Source: Cordia subcordata
Lineage: Eukaryota; Streptophyta; Magnoliopsida; Boraginales; Cordiaceae
NCBI GenBank assembly: GCA_028554755.1
Contig: JAPTOF010000020.1
Location: forward strand, 6,453,001-6,517,000
Length of the DNA: 64,000 nucleotides
Direction: 5' to 3'
Below are positions 10,888 through 21,900 of this stretch, piece after piece. Made by a program: the position numbers and the translations under genes. The notes under the pieces were generated by a model. That model searched no databases, was not told the origin of the DNA, and was given only the letters and a program-made list of their open reading frames with translations. How positions within the stretch are numbered: position 1 is the stretch's first letter; each line of letters begins with the position of its first letter.

Positions 10888-13828
10888 TCAATCATTGAAG
10901 CCAGTAACTTTTATTCTGGGAATATGAGGGAGAAGTTGCTGGAGGTGATTATTTCCATCTGCATCAGTCTCTTTTTGGAAGCTACCACACATGCGGATCT
11001 CCAGGTACTGCAGGGATGAAATCTCCCGAAGAAGTCGAACTGGTAGTTCATATAGCTTTGGACAATAATATAGTCTCAACTTCTGAAGTTGTGGCATTAT
11101 CTTCATACCAGTGTCTTTAAATTCTTCGCTCAGGTCTTCCCACTCTTCCCATTCTTCAATGTCGCTAAAACATAATTCTAGCAACTTGGGGAAAGCACAT
11201 ACTGAGGTTGGTACTCTTCTCAAACTATCACCCTCGGAAATTGTGCCTTTGATTCCTAAAAACTCATGTCCAATGTGTTTAACACTTTTCATTGAGTAAA
11301 AGTGAAGCTTTTCAAGGGTGGGCAGTTGCCAGAGGGGAGGCAAAATGGACCAGTTGGGACATTTGCGAATACTAAGTGATCTAAGGTTGTAAAGAGATTT
11401 CGTCAACCAGCTGGGATATTTGATGCCAAAGATGCTATGAATATGTAATCGCATTATGTCTGGTGGTGGCTGAAGAGCTTCTAACACTGCCTCTGTTGCA
11501 AGCTTGAAGTTGTCATCGAAGCTTAAGTGGAGTTCCTTGATGTACTTTTTGTTCCTGAGTTCTGCTTTCTGCGCATCAGCCACAATGTCTGCCTCTTGCA
11601 AATCACCGCTAAACTCAATCTTTAGTTCTCCTCGAAGATGCCTAAAGAATTTTAAGTACTCCAACTTGCAGTAGTTTCTTCCGACCTTAAATACCCTTAC
11701 AGTTCCGAAGATTAGTTAATTTCTGAAAAGAAGCAGGACATTCTGGAAATGAATAATAATTAGTGTAAAGGTGCCTCAAATTTATTAATTTCCCAATCAT
11801 TTCAGGAAGTACTCGGATCTGATCACAGTCCATAATGTCCAAGGTCTGCAAATTGGACAATTCGCATACTGATTCCGGCAACTGGTTTAAGGTACCATTG
11901 CCACGCAAGGAGAGGTACCTTAGGTGAACCAAATTCCCAATCTCCTTTGGAATTGTTTCCAAGTCACAACAAAATAACATTAATACCCTAGCACATTTGA
12001 GGCTGTTGAATAGGCCAACATTTTTATTGAGTGGGAAAAAATGAGCAATGAAGGTGCGAAGTTTTCCAACATCACAAACTTCTAGAGGGCTCTCAGTTTC
12101 TGTATATAGATGACGAGCTTTTCTGGATATTGAGCCTGATTTCCCCCCTTCAATTGCAATGCACTCATCTTTTGTTAGATATTGGGCAAAATCGTGAACT
12201 ATATCATGCATTTTGCATGAGATTATGTGCCCAAAATCTTTATCCTTTTTGAAGTCTTGAAAGAAAGAACATAATGCCAACTTATCAAAATACTCACGTC
12301 CTTTTTGCTCCATTTCATATTCTCCATCACTTAATGGGATATAGCCTTGTGCCATCCAATGGCTGATTAGATAATCTACAACCATAGTAAAATCTTTTGG
12401 AAAGATTGAGCAATACAAGAAGCACCTTTTCACAGATGGAGACAACTCATTATAACTTAAAAATAAATGAGGGAAAAGGTCGACTTCTACTCCCTCTAAT
12501 CGCCATGTTTCACTATCCAAAACATGTTGCCACTCTTCAACGGTATTTTTAAAGCGTAACAAACTTCCTAATGCCTTTACTGCAAGGGGCAAGCCCTTGC
12601 ACTGCTGGACTATCTTTCTACCAATCTCTCTTAGAATCTCATAGTCCTTCTTTTGAACAAAAGCTATTTGACTAAAGAAGGACCAACACGCCGACTCAGA
12701 TAGTAAGCCTAAGTGGTGCAAATGAGTAGTGCCCATCACTCTTGCAACCTTCTCTTTCCTTGTCGTCACTAGGATTCGACTTTCAGGAGACCCAACCTCA
12801 AGGCAAGTTCTTAACTCTTCCCACTTTTTCCCATCGTCATCCCAGACATCATCTAGGACTAGTAGGAAGTTTTTCCTAGAAACAGATTCTTTCAGATGTT
12901 CCAGCAACAAGTTCTTTGAGCCTAGACTTGGAGGATTCTTTTCAATAGCTTCAACAATTTCTCTAGCAATCCTAGACACATCAAAAGGATCCGAAACACA
13001 CACCCATATTTTTTTACGAAATCTTTTCCCAACCTCATCATCATTGTAAATCAGTTTTGCCAGGGTTGTCTTCCCTAGTCCACCCACACCTACTATGGAG
13101 ATTACAGGGATTCGATTTCCTTCTTCACTACTCCCGTACAGTAACTTGCCCACAAGAGTACTCTTATCAAGATCTCGATCATATACTTCAGACTCATTAA
13201 TTATGGAGGTCGTTATTCGTTCAGATTCTAAACGATTATCACTCCTATTTGGAAGAGGATACTTCAGGACGAATTTGAACTCATTTTTCTCTTTTATGAT
13301 TGAATCAAGTCTCATGTTTATGTCCTTAATTTTCCAGGCTATGTCGCGACGTAGACCAAAGTCCTTAATTTTCCAGGCTATGTCGCGACGTAGACCAAAG
13401 TCCTTAATTTTCCAGGTTATGTCGCGACGTAGACCAACTTGCTTGAATGGAAGAGAAGGATCTTGTTTGGATGAAAAACAAGTAAACAAGGAAGAACAAC
13501 TTATCCTCTCTTTAGGGACACCAGATGGGTTATGATCTGCTTCTTCATCAATGATTCGCCTGGAAATTGAAGTCTTCCATTCATCAAGCACATCATCCAT
13601 TTCATAGTATATGTCTTCTATCTTCTCTAGCCAACCTTGGACAGCTTTTTCCTTGATGCTTCTCTTCTCTGCATCGTCCAATACATTCTGAATTGTCTGC
13701 AGTTTAGAGGAGACATTTTCGAGCTCAGCTTTCACACCCTTTACTAGCGATATCTCCTCCTTCACCCATTGCTCGATACCAGAAATCAATGGCCCCATGA
13801 GCATGGAAATAGCAGCTGCATAAGCCAT
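10888..13828 (-). pseudogene. CC-NB-ARC-LRR (RGA-type CNL) disease-resistance protein, one frameshift
   Basis: Intracellular immune receptor family that detects pathogen effectors. Frame 1 (13828-11687, 713 codons) starts MAYAAAISML. It has an Rx-type coiled coil with the EDVID-like YYEMDDVLDEW (residues 74-84), P-loop GVGGLGKTT (247-255), Walker B LLVLDDVW (322-329), RNBS-B SRILVTTR, GLPLA (412-416), RNBS-D CFLYCSIFPKDF, MHD (540-542) and the first LRRs. Frame 2 (to 10888, about 265 codons) continues the LRRs in another register with GVFKVGRNYCKLEYL-type sequence just upstream of 11664. The break is explained by one extra base at 11703/11704, without which the chain would be 979 residues. 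All NB-ARC motifs are intact. It may be a recent pseudogene, a truncated product of 713 residues, or a sequencing indel. No intron is needed. Residues 132-170 contain three tandem 13-residue copies. Confidence 0.85.
13322..13438 (-). repeat. 39-bp in-frame tandem triplication inside the CNL
   Basis: Units start at 13322, 13361 and 13400 on the plus strand (gtccttaattttccaggcta). The copies are almost identical. The encoded unit is GLRRDIAWKIKDF; the first copy in protein order has T for A. It lies between the coiled coil and NB-ARC, in a region where related proteins have a single copy. Confidence 0.95.
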
Positions 13829-14065
13829 ACTTATATTTCTTGATTAATGTTTAAATTTCTTTTCTTTTCTTTTCTTTTTTCTGGAAAAAAAATTTGTGTA
13901 AAACGGGGAAAGAATTGAAGAATGGGAGTTGTTGGGTTGCCGAAATCTTCTTATTTAACGCTCTCAGGACATTGTGTAGATCTACTTGAAGATATTGTAA
14001 GTCAGCATTGACTATGGTATCAAATATGCGTGGGCCACATAAACTTATGTTATGTAATTGTTGGT
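13829..14065 (-). promoter_or_regulatory. Upstream region of the CNL gene
   Basis: A plus-strand ttttctttt run at about 13858-13880 lies directly before the start codon and would give a purine-rich 5' leader. No certain TATA box was identified. Promoter role is inferred from position only. Confidence 0.3.
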
Positions 14066-14235
14066 GTACCGTTGAATAAATAATTGTAAGATATTGAATA
14101 AATAGTTACGGAGTACTAACAAAAAATTACTGAAAAACAATTGTGAAATCCTTGACAAATAGTTACTAATCAATGAACAAACGGCTGTAGATACTAAACA
14201 AATAATTTTGAGGTACTGAACAAATAAACAAATAC
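14066..14235. repeat. Degenerate short tandem repeat upstream of the CNL
   Basis: Loose repeats with the theme tactgaacaaataattgt-gag recur five or six times (for example ttgaataaataattgtaag, actaaacaaataattttgag, gtactgaacaaataaac), at roughly 25-35 base spacing. Divergent, so old. Confidence 0.5.
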
Positions 14236-14281
14236 ATGTTCCTACATGTGTAGGATATAATTTGTGCTCGTCACATTATTA

Positions 14282-15383
14282 TGGGTTTTTTCACTTATAG
14301 ACTCTCTATGTTTAAGTCTAATTACATTGCTAGTCTTTAAAGTCACGAAATTATAATTGAAACCCTTTGTGTTTTTTCAAAAGTTGTACGTTTGAACCCT
14401 CTATCACGATTTTCGTCCATTTTGACAACAATTGTCCAATACACACCAGAAATGCGACTAGACTTCGTTTTTTGCCCTTAATTCCACATACACCCCTGTA
14501 TTTTCTTTTCTTTCTTTTTTTAAAATTTTCATTGTATTTCAAAAAATTTCAAATTAAAATCACCCCCTCCCCCCCCCCCGCCATCGTGACCCACCCGCTT
14601 CTTCTTCTTCTTCTTCTTCTTCTTCCTCCTCCTCCTCCTTCTCCTTCTCCTAAAGTACATAAAATCATCGCTAAATCAAAACAAAAAAAGTTGAAAACTT
14701 TCATGCAAATTCAACAAAACTATTCTTACCCAAGTTTCAAAGTCATGTATTTAGCATTCCCGGACAATAAAGACTTGAACTTTGCAAGGGAATTTTGCAA
14801 TATAATGCCAAATTTTCATAATTTGCAAAAGTCAAACGCTCATGTTGACCATGAAATGCCCCAAAGCTCAAGCCTTTATGATCATGAAGACTCAAAAATG
14901 TAACAAGTTTTGACGGAGCGTAGAGGCCTTGAAAATTATAAAAATGATCAAAAAGATTGTGAAATTTTATAGAGTTTAACAAAGGTGTGTAAAAATTGGT
15001 TTTCATTTATTTGTTATAATAATAAGCATTCTTCTTCTTCTTCAGGGGTGGTGGGGTTGGTGGGACTGGGAGTTGGAGGTGGCAGGCCTGGTGTGGTGTG
15101 CGGGTGAGGGGGTGGTGTTGGTCTTTTCAATTTTCTTTTTTTTATTAATTTTTAATTTTTTTATTTTTAAATAAAACAAGAGTCAAATAGACATTTTATT
15201 CAATAAAATAAGGGCAAAATAGACATTTCATAAAATTCGTTAATGAATTAACAAAAAAATTGACTGAGGGACAAGTGTGTAACTTTTGAAAAAACACTAG
15301 AAGTTTTAATTGTAATTTTGTGAATTTAGGGACTAGTAGTATAATTAAACTTAAATATAAGAGTCTATAAGCAAAAAACCCCA
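14282..15383. mobile_element. 1.1-kb non-autonomous TIR element with long inverted termini
   Basis: The left end tgggttttttcacttatag matches the inverted right end ctataagcaaaaaacccca. The similarity extends over about 110-130 bases inward, with shared gttttttcaaaagtt and gactagtagta/gctagtctt blocks. TTATTA flanks both sides (14276-14281 and 15384-15389). The interior has a CTT/CTC microsatellite (about 14599-14650) and G-rich sequence near 15045-15115, no transposase. Long TIRs suggest a Mutator-like relative, but the duplication is shorter than 9 bp as seen, so the superfamily is open. Confidence 0.65.
14599..14650. repeat. (CTT)n/(CTC)n microsatellite
   Basis: Run of CTT then CTC triplets inside the TIR element, preceded by a C homopolymer at about 14570-14579. 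Confidence 0.9.
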
Positions 15384-15470
15384 TTATTAACATAACTAGT
15401 CTTCTCATATTATGCTGTTTGTATGAAAATTCACATACATAAATATGAAAGAGGCAAAAAAAAAAGTTTA

Positions 15471-15968
15471 CCTAACTAATATGACATTGTTCACAGACCT
15501 TAACAAAAATTTTTATGTGTGTGTGGGTATATATATATATAAAGTTGTTACCAACTCAATTTTGATTTTACGAAAATTAGGTGATAATATATTAATAGAG
15601 CGTGAGTTGACTACAATATTCTAAGACAATGAGCTGGAATCATGCTACCAACTCATAATCTTGCTTATGCAATGAGTTACTTGTTTATTTTATTTATTAA
15701 TATTTTGGGCTAGCTGTTTCTACATGCCTTCACTAATATGACATGGTTCATAGACCTTTAAATAAATATATAAATAAATAAATATATATATATATGTTAC
15801 CAATTCAACTTTGACTTTTTCAGAATCAAGTGATAATATATTTAAATAGTATTAAATTGCCTGTAATATTTTAAGACAATGAGCGGGCGATCATATCACA
15901 TACTCATAGTCTTCCTTATGCAATGAGTTATTTATTTACTTAATAATATTTTGGACCAATTATTTTTC
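15471..15968. repeat. Diverged tandem duplication, about 250 bp per unit
   Basis: Unit 1 starts ctaactaatatgacattgtt and unit 2 starts near 15728, ttcactaatatgacatggtt. Both continue through ttaccaa(c/t)tcaa, gtgataatatat, aagacaatgagc and tatgcaatgagtta before an aatattttgg motif. An AT microsatellite lies in each unit. Confidence 0.7.
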
Positions 15969-16900
15969 TTAAAATAATAATTTCAATATCTAAAATAACT
16001 AATTTATTAATTTTCAATATTTTTTATTTTATTTTTATTTTTATTTTTATAATTTCTAGTTTTTTTTTAATTTTAATTTTAAAAATTTTTAATTTCATAG
16101 TTTTTATATTTTTAAATTTTTATTTCTTATTTTTTATTTTAGTTGTTTTATTTTTAAAATTTATTTTTATCTTAAATTTTTAAATATTTTAATTTCTTAA
16201 ATTTTATTTTTTTAATTTTTAAAGGGTCAAGTGGAAGTACAACAGGAGTGAGGGGTGGGTTGGGATGGGCGTATGGTGAGGGGTGGCAGTGGACTAAGAG
16301 AGGAACTTACTATTCGAGAAATATTTTCTTCTCTTTAGTCATGGGAATAGGTTGACAGTGGAAGAAATGAATGATATCCTAAAGGGGCAAGGAACGAAAA
16401 ATCGTTTCTGAGAATCACATTCCCATGAATCAACTCAGAAATGATATAAAAACTATTTGCTATATCAAAAGTATTCCTAAGAAAATTTTGGAGTAATTTC
16501 ATAAATGCTAAAGATTATATTTGATTTAAATCTAACATTCTTGGGAATCTTGGGCTATTTTTCAAAAATGTTCTTAATTCAAAATATATTATAAAAATAC
16601 AAAATTAATTTATTTCAATATTTTTAATTTTAATATTTAATTAATTATTAATTAAATAATGTTATTATTAATAATTTTTAATTTATTATTTTTAATCAAT
16701 CATTTAATTATTATAATTTTTAATTAATTCATTCATTCATTCATTGATGCATCATTTTTATTAAATTTTAAACTATTTAATCTTTAATTTTATTAACTTT
16801 TACTTAAGTAATTGATTAATTTATTGCAATATTTTCAATTATTATAAGTTTTTCAACAAATTCACGGATAGGCTAACATATGGTTGTGTGTTATGCGTCA
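15969..16900. other. AT-rich low-complexity region, no gene seen
   Basis: Repeated attttt/aaattt text throughout, with a short (ATTC)n run at about 16725-16745. Nothing supports a coding region. Confidence 0.7.
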
Positions 16901-16928
16901 AATAAAGAGAATTTTGTTTAGGCGTCTT

Positions 16929-17480
16929 CTTTTTTTTGGGTCAAGAGTAGATAGTAATATTAACATAAACGATAAGTACAAGTAATGGGCCAACTCAACT
17001 CAGCCCAAGGAAAAGAAGAAAACGCCCAAGAGCATACAACCCTAAAATTAAACAAGACAATGGGCCAAACACCCAACCCAATATGCAGCCAAACAAACCA
17101 TAATGTTCGAGGGTTCCACCTACAACCCGCCATAGAGAATCCCTGACTGACGAACCCCCCACAAACCGTTCGAGAGAAAGACGACAATCATTGTCAACAG
17201 CTTACCACCGTAAGCCACCATAAAGCGATGAATAAGGACGGCGGCAAACCCAACAGAGGTGCCAACGAAAGGTGGAGGCGAAGTCCACCAAGCAACCTAC
17301 AGTGAAACCACCAAACATGGTGGAGAAAAGCAACGGTGTGAATGGCAGCAGCAATCCAGCCAAGAAGACAAATGATAGCAGCATACCCCGCAAAAAACAA
17401 TCATGAAACACCAAGAGAAACAAGAAGCACAAACCTAAAACCAAAAAAAAGCAAACCCAGCACAAAATGCCAAACTATGA
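16929..17480 (-). mobile_element. LINE-like (non-LTR) retrotransposon 3' fragment
   Basis: On the minus strand the sequence ends tatctactcttgacccaaaa followed by an A-tail (plus-strand t run 16929-16937). The body upstream of it, 16980-17460, is richer in GC than anything nearby. The text tgtacttatcgtttatgtta just before the end resembles 3' ends of plant L1-type elements. Two short minus frames (16960-17187, 17194-17465) have no recognisable domain. It is 5'-truncated, as LINE copies usually are. Family assignment rests on the 3' end alone. Confidence 0.4.
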
Positions 17481-17489
17481 ACAATAAGA

Positions 17490-18478
17490 AAATTAAGCCA
17501 AACGAGCCCTTAATGTAGTTTGGCCAATGAAATTATGATGAATGGGATTTCAAACTTAACTTGATTGGATTGACTTTTTTTTCCCGAAATAATTGTTTTT
17601 TGTAAAACACATTTTTTTTTGTAATAAAATATCTAACTTACTTTTTTTAAAAAAATTAAAATTCTGGACATAAGTTTTAGTTCAGTTTTTTTTTTTTTTT
17701 TTTTTTTCACTAGCCACAAAGATTTAATTTCTTAAAAAATATATTTTTCTTTCAAAAGTTACAAAAGAATACTTGAAAAAAGGACAATTCAAATATGCCT
17801 TTAAGCCTAAATAGAGTATAAGGTCAATTCGTGGGAATGTGATCCTTTTGAAAAAGAGGTAAAGAGTAGAAAGTAAAACATAATCGTAAAGGCAATGTGC
17901 GGAACCAAAGATTACCCTCTCTTCTTCTCCCCTTCAATATTCTCCTTTTTCCTATTTCAATATGATTGAAAATTTCACATTCTTTAATTTCTCTCCAACC
18001 ATATTGCTTTTTTCTTCCAATTTACCTTCTGTGACTAATAAGCTATAAACTTCAAATTTCTACTCTTCCATATTCTTCACCCAAAAAGAACAACAATATA
18101 TATTGAACTTATAATACTTCTCCTTTTTCTTTTTCTTTTTTTTTTTTTTGGTAAAATTTTTTTTTACACTTCGGAATAATGAGTTGCATACTAAACTAAA
18201 ACTAATTAACAAAGTCTTTGTTCGAATAATGGCTTTGATGATTACATTACAACTAAAGTAAGCTAAATCTTAAGTCTAACGAATGATATAACTTGTGTAA
18301 CATTTTTTATGTTCTCTTCTTTGTAAGCAGCTTACCCTTCATTATTGTTTAGGAAAAAATAAAAATAAAAAAGATGTCATGTCTCACAATAAAAGCCATT
18401 TGTATTGTTCGTTGTTACCTCACATTTTAAATCATTAAATTGTCATTATGTTGCGTAAGACAGCAGCTAAGTAAACAT
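17490..18478. other. Intergenic, AT-rich, with a MITE end
   Basis: aagccaaacgagccctta at 17493-17510 matches the right end of the TAA/TTA MITE family annotated elsewhere; no matching left end was found. The rest has long T runs (17682-17707, 18137-18149) and no gene. Confidence 0.4.
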
Positions 18479-18914
18479 TGTCAGAAATTGTGATATTTTA
18501 TAATTTCAAAAAATAAATTGAGGTCGGTCGGTAAAGTCCAAAATATTATTTATTGTGATCTATTTTAGATGGGTCTAGGTCTGTCTCATTAAAGTTATTT
18601 TCTAGTGATATAATATGCAAGGTGTAAAACCTGTCTAAACTCTTATAACACTTGATGGAGGGCCCAATAAAGTTTTTATGGCTAAGTCCTCTCTTCCATC
18701 CAGAGCCTTCATACAGAAATTGGAGAGGGAGAGGGAATCCCTAATCTAAGTGTGCTTATCATAACACGCTGCTACAATTTATTTGCAGGTTTCGCAAGAT
18801 TATCACAAGTTAAGGATCAATGACTTCCAATCAAGGTAGACTTCTAAGTTTATTTATTTATTTTAATCATGACAGTGTTTTTATTTTTTGGTTTTAATTT
18901 AGTAAAATTTAACA
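18479..18914 (+). repeat. 5' LTR of copia element 1
   Basis: TGTCAGAAATTG start, taaca end. Aligns with 25149-25629 through tattatttattgtgatctat, gttattttctagtg and tctaagtttatttatttatt. It contains the ATG and first codons proposed for gag at 18820. Confidence 0.75.
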
Positions 18915-21900
18915 AGTAGTATAAAAGCCACAAATACCATATTAAAAACCTGAATAAAGAATATATATATATATATATATATGTTTAATTGCTTATTGCA
19001 TCTACTATGTTTTCTTTTTTGCCATTGAAATTCTTTATGGATCTGCTACATCTTCTTTCAAATCAAGATGTGCTACCTAAAATTGATAAGCAAAGTTACA
19101 TGCATATATATTTTAATGGCTTGATGCTCACGACAGAAATTTGTGACATATGCTTCCATATAAAACACAAAAAACAATCAAATCATGTCACTGCAGTGTG
19201 CATGTGATAAGCAATATATGTCTAATATATATTATTTTAATCCAAAATCAAGTCAATCTTAATTGAACGACATTAAAGCTAAATTCTTCCTTTTTTTGGT
19301 CTCTGCGATTGTTGCCTTTCTTCAAGATTGGTTGTGTTTTTATGGATTGACTTTTTAATATCAAGACCATATGATTCGCTTATCAAGATCATGCGTTGAG
19401 TTCATATTCATTAATATTTTGGTTTCTTAGTTATGATATATATGTCATCATATGGGCGCTTTTGGTCACTCACAAAACATGGCCTGATGAGTATGCTTTT
19501 TGGTTTTCCAATTTGCTTAAAGTTGTATAATGATAGTCATATGTTGATTGCTTAACTCATCTCATGTTCTTACTGCTTTTAAAACAACCACCATAACATT
19601 AAAGTTTCCAAATACTACACGCATGAAATTTATGGGTTAGAAAGGTGACTTTTCAATAGTAGATCTAAAAATTATTTTGCTATTATATGTTTTGTCAAGT
19701 TTTTTTTGACAAATTTTTTCTCAAGTATATGTATTAAAGATATAATTTTTAAAAAGACCTTTTACCCAGTAGAATAAGTTTGTAAATAATGTGGATGGTT
19801 ATGCCGAAGTGGGCCTTTATGTTAATTTATGAATTTATTTAATAAGGATCCTGGGTTATTTGTTTTTTTGAGTTAGTATGCATAATTACCTGCCTGAAGG
19901 GGGTTGTTGTGTATATTAAATTGGAAAAATGAGAGTGAAATTGAGGGTTTTATTTTTGGATTTTAATGAGAATTGTCTGCCAGCAGGGGACAAGACTTTT
20001 TAAAAATTTCTCACCATTTCACTTGGGTAGGAGTTTCAGGTTGTATGACTGTCTATTCTGCCCGAAGTAGAATATGCAATGATACTCTTTTTTTTCCCAA
20101 CTCTCATGTAGATATTGCTATTTATTAATTATTGATCTTATAAAGCATATTATTTGATTTTTTTGTATGCTTTTTTTTTCAGTTAGCAATATTCTTGTTA
20201 ATAATCAGATTTGTTCCATTGAGACTCTAAATGGAAATAACTTTGCGAAATGGAAAAGTGATGTAAAATTAGCCCTTGGTCTAGTTAACTTGAATTTAGC
20301 CCTAGTTAAGGATGAACCCCCGATGCCCACTGAAGATAGCTCCCCTAGTGAAATGAAATATTATCAAAGGTGGGAGAGATCAAATAGGCTTAGCATTGGA
20401 GTAATGAAAAAGTCAATATTTGAGACTTTCAAGACTTGTGTGCCATTGGAAACCAATGCTAAAATGTTTCTTGAAGCCATAGGAGGACAATTTCAACAAT
20501 TTGAGAAAGCTAAAACTAGAAAACTAATGCAAAAATTATCCAACATGAGGTATGATGGGAATGGTAGGGTTAGAGCCTTTATCTCTAAATGCAAGATATT
20601 GCCAATTGCCTCACTAGCCTTAAAGTCCATATTGCTAAAAATTTCTTAATCTATTAGACCTTAAACTCTCTTCCTCTTTCTTTTGGTAATATCAAGTCCA
20701 TTTATAATGCGTAAAAGGATTCATGGTCTATTAATCATTTTATCTCTGTTTGTGTATAAGAAGAGGAAAGGTTGCTTAAGAAGAAACAAGAGAGTGTGAA
20801 TATGGTGCACCAGCCACATATTCATAAGGGTCATACTAGTAACTCTTCCAGCCACAATAAGAAGTTTAAATCCAATAACAAGGGCTCTCGCAATCAGGGA
20901 AAATCTGGCCAAAATGAGAATTTTGAAGGTCTTAAATATGACATCAAGAAAGGTCAATTTTGGTTTTATGGTGCCATAGGTCATAGGAAACATCAATGCT
21001 ATAAGTACAAAAGGTGGTTAAAGAAAAAGAAAAAGAAGTGTGAGTCTTTTGCTTTAACTTGTTTTGACTCAACTTTAATAAATGTACCTCCACATTCGTA
21101 ATGGCTTGATAGTAGGGCTTCTATTCACATAACTAAATTTTTGTAGGGGTTAATAAACAAATGGAAACCAAGTGAAGATGAAATTAGCCTGTTCGTTGAA
21201 AAATGGAGTCAAAGTCGAGTTTATAGAAACAATTGTTTTGAATTTCCAATCAGGATCTAGTCTTGTTTTAGAAAACATTGTTTTTGTGCCTTCTATGAGG
21301 CGAAATTTAGTTTCAGTTTCTAAACTTGATTAACTTGTTTATCGTTTAGTTTTTTCCAATAAAAGAGGCCAATTGTTTTCAAATTCTTCTTTGATTGGTG
21401 AATGCTTTTCAGTTGATGGTTTATATAGATTAGATTTAACTCTCAACAATATCTCTTTGAATGTTGAAAAAATAAGAGTCAAAAGAAATTCGATTAAAGA
21501 AAGGTCTTCCATGTTATGGCATAAAGACTCACCCATATTTCAAAGGAAAGAATTGCTTGGTTGATTCAAAATGATATTTTACCTGTTTTAGATTTTAGTG
21601 ATTTTGGTACTTGTATTGGTTGTATTAGAGGAAAATTGACTAAAACAAGAAAACATGGGGCAACACATAGTGGTAAGCTTTTGGAGCTAATACATATTGG
21701 CATTAGTGGACCCTTGCCATCTACCTTGTGTGGGAACAATTTTTTTTTTTTGTTACTTTTAGTAATGATCATTCTCGATATGTTATGTCTATCTCATTAA
21801 AAACAAGTTAGAGGCCCTTGATGATTTAAAAATTTTTAAAACTGAAGTTGAGAGAAAATTAGGAAAGTTAATTAAAGTCATAAGGTCATACAGGGGTGGT

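Noticed and set aside
11664..11664. Separate gene starting at the second CNL frame
   Set aside because: There is no ATG at that point; the reading simply continues the LRR region after a one-base shift.
12729..13535. Plus-strand open frames opposite the CNL
   Set aside because: They are antisense shadows of conserved NB-ARC and coiled-coil coding sequence.
14367..14903. 178-codon frame with poly-Leu and poly-Pro
   Set aside because: It lies in a TIR element and is driven by the CTT/CTC microsatellite and C run.
17194..17465. Minus-strand frames rich in Leu, Trp and Phe as membrane-protein genes
   Set aside because: No start context, splice structure or family; better explained as read-through of a retroposon fragment.
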